Assembly (NCBI RefSeq): GCF_030814315.1
Contig: NZ_JAUSUV010000002.1
Span: 186,001 to 250,000 of the forward strand
Direction: 5' to 3'
Length of the DNA: 64,000 nt
Source: Croceifilum oryzae
GTDB lineage: Bacteria > Bacillota > Bacilli > Thermoactinomycetales > Thermoactinomycetaceae
Below the pieces are notes generated by a model. The model saw only the letters and a program-made list of their open reading frames with translations. It had not been told where the DNA came from and did not search any database. How positions within the stretch are numbered: the stretch's first letter is position 1; each line of letters opens with the position of its first letter. Shown piece by piece: positions 33,378 to 40,407 of this stretch. The translations under genes and the position numbers were made by a program.

Positions 33378-34802
33378 ATGCTACTGGTTTTTATGTTTTT
33401 GACGGCAATGGGAATTGTATTAATTGTGACGGAACCGAAAAGTATCAGTGTACGTTGGGCGAGTGCGACCATTTTTTGTGGAGCATCGGGTGGTTTGTCG
33501 GCAGTCATAGAAGATGATATCATCCCTATTTTAGGTGACTCCTTTTTATCCGGACTTGCTATGTTTGGTAACAATTTGACTTCGTTTCTCACTCAATATG
33601 GCGTACCTTACTCTTTTCTTATGTTTGCGATTGTAAAATCATTTTCTCCTGCGAAAAAGAATCTGTGGGCATGCACTGCCTTGCTTTTTATTCCGATTAT
33701 TCTCACGTTTGTATTAAACCCATTTTATCCTCGTTTTATGGTGCCTTACTTAGTGGGGCTTGTTTGGATTGGACCTTACGTGCTAGTAGCGTCATTTTTG
33801 TTAATTTATTCGTACATGAAGGAAGAAAACCCGTTTGCGAAGCGGGAGAGGTTCTGGACCAATGTTGCTTATATCCCAACTATCCTATTTGTGGTCATTA
33901 CGAATAATTTGGTTCGAGGATTGGGGTTCGAAAATATATGGAGATTAAATTTGTGGATTGTGCTGTATGCAACAGTCGTTTTTCTATATGCAGTTTTTAG
34001 AGATGGATTTGCGGGAGTTCGATTATTGATTCAAAGACATCAAATGAACCAATCACTCAAGGCAGTTCATATCGGTACCGCTTTTCTTCATCATTCTTTA
34101 AAAAATGATTTAGGTATTATTAAATTATTGGGTTACAAAGTAGAGCATATGGCTAGTCAGAGTGGAGATAAAGAGTTACAGACAGATGTGAACATCATTA
34201 TTGATTCCTATGAACGAATTCAGTTTCTTCTAGATAAAATTCAATATCAAACAAATGAAAGAGAATTACAGCTTACTTCAAACAGTTTAACTGAGATGGT
34301 AGAAAATAGCCTACAGAGGTTGAGACCTTTATTGGAGAAGAGTGGGGTGGAGGTTCATCGTTCACTTCCTGAGGCAGAATTTAGATGGATGTGTGACCAA
34401 CTTCAAATTGAAGAAGCGATTAATAATATCATAATGAATGGAATCGATGCGATGCCGAGTGGTGGGGAACTGTTTATTCGAGTCTACTATACTTCTAAGC
34501 AAGCAAGAGTCGTAATAAAAGATACAGGAAAAGGAATCCCTAACAAACATTTACACCGTATTGTAGAGCCGTTTTTTTCAACAAAACAAAATACAGAACA
34601 CAATATGGGTCTCGGTCTTACATACTGCTACAGTGTCCTCGATAAGCATGGTGGTTCATTGGAATTTCATAGTCAATTAGGAGAGGGAACAACTGTGCTG
34701 ATGACCTTTCCACTGACAAAGGAGGGATCAATTTGGAACCAATTCGCATCCTGTTGGTCGAAGACGATCCGCGGTGGCAACGAGGACTTACCGAATACTT
34801 GA
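33378..34802 (+). CDS. Membrane sensor histidine kinase
   Basis: The 474-residue protein has about six to seven hydrophobic segments in the first 215 residues, with no extracytoplasmic sensor domain between them. The phospho-acceptor region FLHHSLKNDLGIIKLL (His238/His239) resembles the H-box of Spo0B/KinB- or NtrB-type kinases rather than the HisKA_3 box expected for partners of LuxR-type regulators. The ATPase domain has N-box NNIIMNGIDAM, G1 DTGKGIP, F-box FFSTK and G2 MGLGLTYCYSVLD. The last about 23 residues (after MTFPLTKEG) overlap the next gene by 70 bases and look unstructured. A ribosome site GAGGGTGG precedes the ATG. Signal unknown; the upstream hydrolase may be functionally linked. 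Confidence 0.85.
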   Translation: MLLVFMFLTAMGIVLIVTEPKSISVRWASATIFCGASGGLSAVIEDDIIPILGDSFLSGLAMFGNNLTSFLTQYGVPYSFLMFAIVKSFSPAKKNLWACTALLFIPIILTFVLNPFYPRFMVPYLVGLVWIGPYVLVASFLLIYSYMKEENPFAKRERFWTNVAYIPTILFVVITNNLVRGLGFENIWRLNLWIVLYATVVFLYAVFRDGFAGVRLLIQRHQMNQSLKAVHIGTAFLHHSLKNDLGIIKLLGYKVEHMASQSGDKELQTDVNIIIDSYERIQFLLDKIQYQTNERELQLTSNSLTEMVENSLQRLRPLLEKSGVEVHRSLPEAEFRWMCDQLQIEEAINNIIMNGIDAMPSGGELFIRVYYTSKQARVVIKDTGKGIPNKHLHRIVEPFFSTKQNTEHNMGLGLTYCYSVLDKHGGSLEFHSQLGEGTTVLMTFPLTKEGSIWNQFASCWSKTIRGGNEDLPNT

Positions 34803-35380
34803 TGAGACATACGGATTTATGTGTAGTGGGGAACTGTGCGACGAAAGAAGAAGCCATTCAATTTGCTAGCGGAATGGAAAAAGTAGATATTATCTTGATG
34901 GATATTTGTTTAGCGGGATCAGCCAGCGGGATTGAGGCAACTTTAGAGATTTGTCAGTTTCATCAAGCAAAAGTAATTATGCTTACCTCGCTAGAGGATG
35001 ATCACTTTATTTTGGATTCTTATGGGGCAGGGGCTGTGAATTATATGGTGAAATCCAACTTCGAGGAGATCCCAAATATGATTCGCTCTACCCATTATCA
35101 TAATCCACAGCCTCGATTTGCTAATAAGATTCTGAAGGAGTTTCGCAGACTCGTTCGATTTGAGAAAAGCCAGCTTGAAATGGATAAAATACAATCCCTG
35201 CTAACCCCAACTGAGATCAATATTTTAAAGCTAATGATAAAGGAATGTTCACAAAAAGAAATAGCAGAGGAACTTTTTATATCGGTTGGGACGGTAAAAA
35301 AACATGTTTCTAGTATCATGCGTAAATTGGAATGCAAGTCGAGTCAAGAGGTAGTGAAAAAAGTGACTAAAATAGTGTAG
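34733..35380 (+). CDS. LuxR/NarL-family response regulator
   Basis: The 215-residue protein has a receiver domain with acidic pair EDD at residues 10-12, phospho-accepting Asp57 in ILMDICLAG, the Thr switch in VIMLTSLED, and the Lys in VNYMVKSN. The C-terminal LuxR-type helix-turn-helix is LTPTEINILKLMIKECSQKE with EELFISVGTVKKHVSSIM. The start is TTG at 34733, preceded by AAGGAGGG at 7-8 bases; it lies inside the kinase gene (70-base overlap), implying translational coupling. It is the output of the upstream kinase. Targets are unknown. A very strong terminator follows. Confidence 0.9.
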   Translation: MEPIRILLVEDDPRWQRGLTEYLMRHTDLCVVGNCATKEEAIQFASGMEKVDIILMDICLAGSASGIEATLEICQFHQAKVIMLTSLEDDHFILDSYGAGAVNYMVKSNFEEIPNMIRSTHYHNPQPRFANKILKEFRRLVRFEKSQLEMDKIQSLLTPTEINILKLMIKECSQKEIAEELFISVGTVKKHVSSIMRKLECKSSQEVVKKVTKIV

Positions 35381-35391
35381 AATAGGGCTGG

Positions 35392-35464
35392 ATCTCAAAT
35401 ATGATCTGCTCCCCATAGGGTTACTTTATGGGGAGCAGATCATATTTGAGATTCTTTTTATTTT
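35392..35464 (+). terminator. Rho-independent terminator with a 26-bp perfect stem
   Basis: The arm 35392-35417 is perfectly complementary to 35427-35452, a 26-bp stem with a 9-base loop (GGGTTACTT), followed by TCTTTTTATTTT. It ends the hydrolase-kinase-regulator block at the junction with the conserved ylm cluster. Confidence 0.9.
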
Positions 35465-35561
35465 GCTAATCTTTTTCAATCGATGGTACAGATTTATATA
35501 CTCCACACATATACATAAATTACATTTACGACGATAGATGGATGACAGGGGGATCACCTTG

Positions 35562-35864
35562 ATGATCAAAATCTCTGATCTTCAAAGTAAAGAAGTAGTA
35601 AACATAGCGGATGGACGAAAATTAGGGCAAATTCACGACTTGGATCTGGATTTACGCGCAGGTGTGGTTAGAGCTATCATTGTGCCAGGTGAGACAAAGT
35701 TTTTTGGGTGGTTTGCAGGGGGGCAAGAGTGGATTATACCTTGGAAACAAATTGTGAAGATTGGTTCGGATGTGATCTTGGTTCGTCTTGATCATCGCTT
35801 TCAAGAAATTGTGTCACCATATGGTCAACTTCCATGGTCGAATCAAAATGAATCCCCTCACTAA
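35562..35864 (+). CDS. ylmC: YlmC/YmxH family PRC-barrel protein
   Basis: The product (100 residues) is a PRC-barrel-like protein: MIKISDLQSKEVVNIADGRK, then GQIHDLDLDLRAGVVRAII and GGQEWIIPWKQIVKIGSDVILV. YlmC/YmxH proteins are sporulation-associated in Bacillales, with no defined biochemical role. ATG 35562 is preferred (CAGGGGGA 8-9 bases upstream) over the in-frame ATG at 35538. It opens the conserved ylmC-ylmD-ylmE-sepF-ylmG-ylmH-divIVA series that in Bacillus follows sigG-ylmA; ylmA itself is absent here. Confidence 0.88.
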   Translation: MIKISDLQSKEVVNIADGRKLGQIHDLDLDLRAGVVRAIIVPGETKFFGWFAGGQEWIIPWKQIVKIGSDVILVRLDHRFQEIVSPYGQLPWSNQNESPH

Positions 35865-35915
35865 TTCTATGTCAATCCCTCAAACTATGGTAAGATAATA
35901 CAGGGAGGGGACTAC

Positions 35916-36743
35916 ATGGAACCATTTCAAATGCAAAAGAAATCAAGTGTTCCCTATTTTGCTCTCGTGCTTTGGCAGGAAGAGTACCCCCATCTGACAG
36001 TGGGGTTTTCTGCTAGAGAAGAGGATTCTTCCTCTATGTGTCATAATTATGCCTTACATGTGGAAGATCAACCATCACGCGTAATTGAAAACAGGAAGAG
36101 TTTGGTGCGAGATCTCTCTTTCTCCCTTGATTCTTTTACCTGTGGTGAACAAGTTCATGGAATAGATATCGCCTATGTAACCGGTGAGGATCGAGGGCGA
36201 GGCAATCGAGATCGAGAGTCTGCATTTTCCAATACGGATGGACTTTTTTCGAGTGAAGAAGATATTCTCCTCGCTTCCTTTTATGCTGATTGTGTGCCAC
36301 TCTTTTTTTATGCTCCTGATATCGATGCGATTGGAGTGGCCCATGCTGGCTGGAAAGGAACAGTCCAGAAAATCGGTCCGAAAATGGTGACCGAGATGGT
36401 TTCCAAAGGAGCAGATATCTCGAAAATTCGGGTTGCCATCGGTCCTTCGATTGGTGCGTGTTGTTATGAAGTGGACGAACACGTATTACATCCGATGATG
36501 GATGCACTAGAATGCCAGGAGTTATCTACAACTGTTGCTCTTCCAACTTCGGATCACAAAGCAATGCTAGACTTGAAAGAAGCAAACGCACAGTTATTCA
36601 AGCAGATTGGTTTGCGAGATGATCAAATTGTGAAATCTAAATACTGTACAAGCTGTTCAAATGATTATTTCCATTCTTATCGAAGAGATAAAGGCGATAC
36701 AGGTCGTATGATGTCTTTTATCGGTAAGCGAGGAAGGAGTTAA
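35916..36743 (+). CDS. ylmD: Purine nucleoside phosphorylase / polyphenol oxidase family protein YlmD (PgeF)
   Basis: The 275-residue protein belongs to the YfiH/LACC1 family, zinc enzymes with nucleoside phosphorylase and deaminase activity on purine nucleosides. Key segments are FTCGEQVHGIDIAYV, the DGLFSSEEDILLASFYADC block, VAHAGWKGTVQKIG with a zinc-ligand histidine, GPSIGACCYEVDE and KYCTSCSNDYFHSYRRDKG near the C-terminus. Length is typical. It lies 51 bases after ylmC in the standard order, with GGGAGGGG before the ATG. Confidence 0.9.
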   Translation: MEPFQMQKKSSVPYFALVLWQEEYPHLTVGFSAREEDSSSMCHNYALHVEDQPSRVIENRKSLVRDLSFSLDSFTCGEQVHGIDIAYVTGEDRGRGNRDRESAFSNTDGLFSSEEDILLASFYADCVPLFFYAPDIDAIGVAHAGWKGTVQKIGPKMVTEMVSKGADISKIRVAIGPSIGACCYEVDEHVLHPMMDALECQELSTTVALPTSDHKAMLDLKEANAQLFKQIGLRDDQIVKSKYCTSCSNDYFHSYRRDKGDTGRMMSFIGKRGRS

Positions 36744-36750
36744 CTTCTCC

Positions 36751-37434
36751 GTGCAAGAGTTACAAAGACGTTTAAGTGAAGTTCAGCAAAGGATTGGACA
36801 AGCTTGTCAGCGAGTAGGTCGAGATCCAGCTGGAGTGAATGTAGTAGCTGTAACGAAATATGTAGATCTTAATAAGACGAGGCAAGCTCTAGATGCGGGT
36901 TGTCTTCATATAGGTGAGAGTCGGGTACAAGATGCGATTCCTAAATGGAACGAGTTACATCAACGTGGTACTTGGCATATGATTGGCCATCTTCAACGAA
37001 ATAAGGCGAAAGAAGTAGTTGGTCGATTTTCCTATCTTCATTCCCTAGAAAGTTTGACGCTAGCGAAAGAAATCGACCGGCGTGCGCAGTCTATTCAAGT
37101 GAAAATGAAATGCTTTATTCAAGTGAATATTTCGGGTGAAGAGACGAAATTTGGAATTTCTCGGAAAGAATTAGAAGATTTTACGATAGAGATGGCGAAT
37201 TTCTCTAGTATCGAAGTTGTTGGCTTAATGACGATGGCGCCCCATATCGAAAATCGGGAGGAAATCCGCTCAGTTTTTCGAGAGCTAAAAGAATGCCAAC
37301 ACCGATTACAAAAGAAGCAAATTCCTCATGTTTCCATGACAGAGTTGTCAATGGGTATGTCGCAAGACTTTGAAATAGCCATTGAAGAAGGAGCAACATG
37401 GATTCGTCTAGGTTCGATTCTGGTAGGGGAATAA
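36751..37434 (+). CDS. ylmE: YggS-family pyridoxal-phosphate homeostasis protein YlmE
   Basis: The 227-residue product is a PLP-binding TIM-barrel protein. VAVTKYVDLNKTRQAL contains the PLP-binding lysine, followed by HIGESRVQDAIPKW, WHMIGHLQRNKAKEV, FIQVNISGEETKFGI and the C-terminal SMGMSQDFEIAIEEGATWIR phosphate-binding segment. The family keeps PLP and amino-acid pools balanced and has no known catalytic activity. Start is GTG at 36751; AAGGAG lies about 12 bases upstream. It is 7 bases after ylmD. Confidence 0.93.
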   Translation: MQELQRRLSEVQQRIGQACQRVGRDPAGVNVVAVTKYVDLNKTRQALDAGCLHIGESRVQDAIPKWNELHQRGTWHMIGHLQRNKAKEVVGRFSYLHSLESLTLAKEIDRRAQSIQVKMKCFIQVNISGEETKFGISRKELEDFTIEMANFSSIEVVGLMTMAPHIENREEIRSVFRELKECQHRLQKKQIPHVSMTELSMGMSQDFEIAIEEGATWIRLGSILVGE

Positions 37435-37462
37435 GGGGAATGTTAGAAGGAGGAGAATGAAC

Positions 37463-37870
37463 TTGACCATTATGAATCGGGTCATGAATTTTTTTGGTGT
37501 TAATGAGGATGAGGAACAGTTGGTTGAGGAAAATGAATCCGGCGAAGCTCATCCATCCCCTACTAAAGGAAAGAGTAACATCGTGTCGTTACATTCCCAA
37601 AAAAATGTCCGTCTCATGTTGATTGAACCAAGGGTTTTTGAAGAAACCCAAGAAATTGCTGATAACTTAAAAAGCCACCGCCCTGTTGTCGTAAATCTTC
37701 ATCGGGTTCGCCGAGATCAGGCGACTCGCGTGATTGATTTTTTAAGTGGAACCGTCTATGCTCTAGGGGGGAGTATCCAACGAGTAGGCGCTCATATTTT
37801 TATCTGCACACCCTCTAATGTAGATGTGCAGGGAACGATTACTGAAATTCTACAAGATGATGCACTCTAA
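37463..37870 (+). CDS. sepF: Cell division protein SepF
   Basis: SepF is a ring-forming protein that bundles FtsZ and tethers it to the membrane. The 135-residue product has an N-terminal amphipathic stretch (MNRVMNFFGV), a charged linker, and the SepF core with VMLIEPRVF-like RLMLIEPRVFEETQEIADNL, VVVNLHRVRRDQATRVIDFL and SGTVYALGGSIQRVG. TTG at 37463 has the best spacing to AAGGAGG (about 9 bases); ATG 37457 is only 3 bases from it and ATG 37472 is 18 away, so the start is not certain. It follows ylmE by 28 bases. Confidence 0.92.
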   Translation: MTIMNRVMNFFGVNEDEEQLVEENESGEAHPSPTKGKSNIVSLHSQKNVRLMLIEPRVFEETQEIADNLKSHRPVVVNLHRVRRDQATRVIDFLSGTVYALGGSIQRVGAHIFICTPSNVDVQGTITEILQDDAL

Positions 37871-37896
37871 GTTGCAAGTGAGGTGACCTTTGTCAC

Positions 37897-38169
37897 GTGT
37901 CTATCGGTGAAATCTTATATTATGTGTTTTATGGGTATTCAATTGCCCTTATGATCTACATTGTGATGTCTTGGCTTCCGCAGGTGCGTCAATCTCCGCT
38001 CGGTGTTTTTATGGCGCGTATTTGTGAACCATATCTGGCAGTTTTTCGTCGGCTAATTCCACCGATCGGAATGATTGATATATCGCCGATTGTTGCACTT
38101 TTTGTGCTACAGTTCGTACACCGTGGATTATATGTAGTAATAAGTTTCATTTTTAGTTTAATTAGTTGA
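37897..38169 (+). CDS. ylmG: YggT-family membrane protein YlmG
   Basis: The 90-residue integral membrane protein has two hydrophobic segments (about 8-24 and 66-88) and the family segment [29 protein letters not shown]. YggT/YlmG proteins accompany division genes, and chloroplast relatives affect nucleoid/division placement; the bacterial role is unsettled. The GTG start at 37897 is 9 bases after AGGTGACC. Standard position between sepF and ylmH. Confidence 0.92.
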   Translation: MSIGEILYYVFYGYSIALMIYIVMSWLPQVRQSPLGVFMARICEPYLAVFRRLIPPIGMIDISPIVALFVLQFVHRGLYVVISFIFSLIS

Positions 38170-38179
38170 GGCATAAACA

Positions 38180-38959
38180 ATGAACAATTCTAAGGTCTTT
38201 ATGCATTTTCGTCCTGAAGAACGCCCTTTTGTGGAGCGCTGCTTTGATTGGATCCAATCATCCAGTGAACGAAGTATGGTCGTTACAACTCCCTTTCTGG
38301 ACCCCAGAGAACAGTTTATCTACCAGACAATTTCTAATCGGGAAACAGATGTAGCTTGTCTGTTAGACGGTGGCTATCCTGTTGCCGAGCGAAAAAGGGT
38401 GATCATGGCACCTGACTATTTTTCCATAGACGAAACTTGGTCTGATGTTGCTTTTTTACGGATTGAGACATCTGATCACAGGCCACTTGAACATCCTGAT
38501 GTACTAGGGGCGGTGCTAGGTCTTGGAATCAAGCGAGAGATGCTCGGTGATATACAGCCTCATAATCATGGTTGTGATTTGGTTGTCGCGCGTGAGATGA
38601 GTGATTTTCTCCTCCTCCATCTGTCTTCCGTAGGCCGTAAAAAGGTCACCGTACAGACGATCGCGCGAAACCAATTTTTTTATTCCGAACCAGATCAGGT
38701 CCCGAGAAATATCATTGTAGCATCGCTTCGACTAGATGCAATTGTCTCAGAGGCATTTCGTATATCTCGTTCCAAATCACAGTTGATGATTAAAGGGAAG
38801 AAATGTAAAATAAATTGGCAGCTTGTCGATCAAAGTGATAAATTGGTAGAACCGGGTGACACGATCTCTGTGCGAGGATCAGGGAGGATTCGCGTGATTA
38901 GTGTCGAAAGAATGACAAAAAAAGGAAGAAATGTCGTGCGGATTTTATCCTTTTCTTGA
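38180..38959 (+). CDS. ylmH: S4-domain RNA-binding protein YlmH
   Basis: The 259-residue protein has an N-terminal domain with YlmH features (EERPFVERCFDWI, LDPREQ, LGLGIKREMLGDI) and a C-terminal S4 domain (ASLRLDAIVSEAFRISRSKS, VEPGDTISVRGSGRI). Homologues bind RNA and recent work links YlmH to rescue of stalled ribosomal subunits and division. It starts 10 bases after ylmG. No anomalies. Confidence 0.93.
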   Translation: MNNSKVFMHFRPEERPFVERCFDWIQSSSERSMVVTTPFLDPREQFIYQTISNRETDVACLLDGGYPVAERKRVIMAPDYFSIDETWSDVAFLRIETSDHRPLEHPDVLGAVLGLGIKREMLGDIQPHNHGCDLVVAREMSDFLLLHLSSVGRKKVTVQTIARNQFFYSEPDQVPRNIIVASLRLDAIVSEAFRISRSKSQLMIKGKKCKINWQLVDQSDKLVEPGDTISVRGSGRIRVISVERMTKKGRNVVRILSFS

Positions 38960-39060
38960 AGGAATCCACCTAATTTTGGTTATTGGGTGGTCAAACAGAA
39001 GGATATCTGATAATATTGTCGAATAGAAAAGGCAAGCAAATAGACTCAGGAGGTGCGGTA

Positions 39061-40029
39061 ATGAAATTAACACCTTATGATATTCATAATAAGGAGTTCA
39101 AACGATCATTCCGTGGATATGATGTTGACGAGGTAAATGACTTTTTAGATCAGATTATCAAAGATTTTGAGTTGTTGACCCGTGAAAAATTAGAGATGGA
39201 ACAACAGGTTGAAGATTTACAAGCTGAACTAGAGCGTATTATGGACGGAGAAGCATTTAGTCAGACAAGGCCCCAACCACAATATCAAGTAGATCCGGTT
39301 CAACCGATGATGACGCAACAGCAACAGCAACAGCAACAACCACAAAATCAATATCCAACACCACAGAACCAAATGCAGATGCAACAACAAATGCAACAAA
39401 TGCAACAACAGATGCAGAATCAGTTGCAAGCTATGCAACCGAATACCAATGCACTTGCTTCTATGGAACAGAGCATTCATAAATCTATTCGTGTCGCACA
39501 AGAAGTGGCAGAAGAAGTTCGTTTGAATGCGAAGAAAGAAGCAGAATTGATCGTTCAAGAGGCAGAGAAGAATGCCGATCGAATTATCAATGAAGCTCTA
39601 CAAAAAGCCCGTGCAGTTCACAGCGAACTACTCGATTTGAAACAAAAATCAACGATCTACCGTGCACGTTTCCGTACCTTGGTACAATCTCACTTAGATG
39701 TTTTGGATAACTCTTCTTGGGAATCTTTGGAAGAATTAGAGGAAAATCTAGAAGAGACAGGTAAGCAGTTGGATGCATTTGCTGAGCAACCTGTGGTACC
39801 TTCTCTAGAACAACCACAGAATCAACAAGAGTACTTGATTGAGGGAGCAAACAGTTTTGGAAATGAATACGATGAGTTTCCAAATGAGTTCCCTAACGAA
39901 TTAGCAAACGAATTCCAACAAATGGGTGAAAACCATATGCTCGGAGAGGTAGCTTCTACATACATGGAAGACGACCAAGAGCCAAACCTTCGTAGAACTC
40001 GTAAGATGCGTAAAAAAGCAATGTTTTAG
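39061..40029 (+). CDS. divIVA: DivIVA, enlarged with glutamine-rich linker and C-terminal tail
   Basis: DivIVA binds negatively curved membrane at poles and septa. The 322-residue product (about twice B. subtilis DivIVA) starts MKLTPYDIHNKEFKRSFRGY with the lipid-binding loop and first coiled coil, then has an about 60-residue linker (residues about 75-135) dominated by Gln, Met and Pro. A second coiled coil follows (residues about 140-230, IRVAQEVAEEVRLNAKKEAE), and then a tail with near-repeats EFPNEFPNELANEFQQ and a basic end RRTRKMRKKAMF. ATG 39061 is fixed by AGGAGGTG; an upstream in-frame start at 38983 is rejected. The architecture resembles long DivIVA/Wag31 proteins of actinobacteria more than that of Bacillus. 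Confidence 0.93.
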   Translation: MKLTPYDIHNKEFKRSFRGYDVDEVNDFLDQIIKDFELLTREKLEMEQQVEDLQAELERIMDGEAFSQTRPQPQYQVDPVQPMMTQQQQQQQQPQNQYPTPQNQMQMQQQMQQMQQQMQNQLQAMQPNTNALASMEQSIHKSIRVAQEVAEEVRLNAKKEAELIVQEAEKNADRIINEALQKARAVHSELLDLKQKSTIYRARFRTLVQSHLDVLDNSSWESLEELEENLEETGKQLDAFAEQPVVPSLEQPQNQQEYLIEGANSFGNEYDEFPNEFPNELANEFQQMGENHMLGEVASTYMEDDQEPNLRRTRKMRKKAMF

Positions 40030-40049
40030 AAGAAATAGTCTTGCAGATG

Positions 40050-40078
40050 TTAACAAATACCTAACATCTGTGTATAAT
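40050..40078 (+). promoter_or_regulatory. Sigma-A promoter of ileS
   Basis: TTAACA (40050-40055) and TATAAT (40073-40078) are separated by 17 bases. An 8-bp inverted repeat, CAGATGTT (40044-40051) with AACATCTG (40063-40070), overlaps the -35 and spacer; it may be a weak divIVA terminator or an operator. Confidence 0.78.
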
Positions 40079-40117
40079 GATGAATAACATATTCTCATAA
40101 CCACAATGGTTTTGATC

Positions 40118-40359
40118 GGGACAAGTAGGGCGATACGATTTTGTTAAGCGAACTGAGGGTTGGTGCGAGCTCAGTCAAGTCATCGTTCGAAGATCACCCG
40201 TGAACTGTCGTCCGAAATCGTCAGAGAGTAGGATGGACCGTGTCATTCACGTTACGAATGTTAGAGCGGATTTGATCGTTTCTGTGTTCAGATGATCAGA
40301 GCCATTAGGGTGGTACCGCGGGAAACCTTCTCGTCCCTAGAGGATGATGAAGGTTTTTT
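40118..40359 (+). ncRNA. T-box riboswitch, isoleucine-specific
   Basis: The leader contains the T-box sequence AGGGTGGTACCGCG (40307-40320), which pairs with the uncharged tRNA acceptor end. A terminator AAACCTTC (40323-40330) / GAAGGTTT (40349-40356) plus T-run follows. In the Stem I specifier region, GAAGATCACCC places ATC (isoleucine codon) at 40193-40195, matching the downstream ileS. When tRNA-Ile is uncharged, the antiterminator forms and ileS is transcribed. Confidence 0.93.
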
Positions 40360-40407
40360 GTGTTGTATTTGTATATGATGATTCTAAAGATGAAGGATGT
40401 GTAGTAG

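Noticed and set aside
39310-39430. CAA/CAG-rich tract in divIVA as a possible microsatellite or sequencing artefact
   Set aside because: CAA and CAG codons are mixed with Met and Pro codons and the frame is intact through both coiled coils, so it is a genuine protein linker.
40128-40200. A small peptide gene in the ileS leader
   Set aside because: The region is explained by T-box Stem I and no ribosome site is present.
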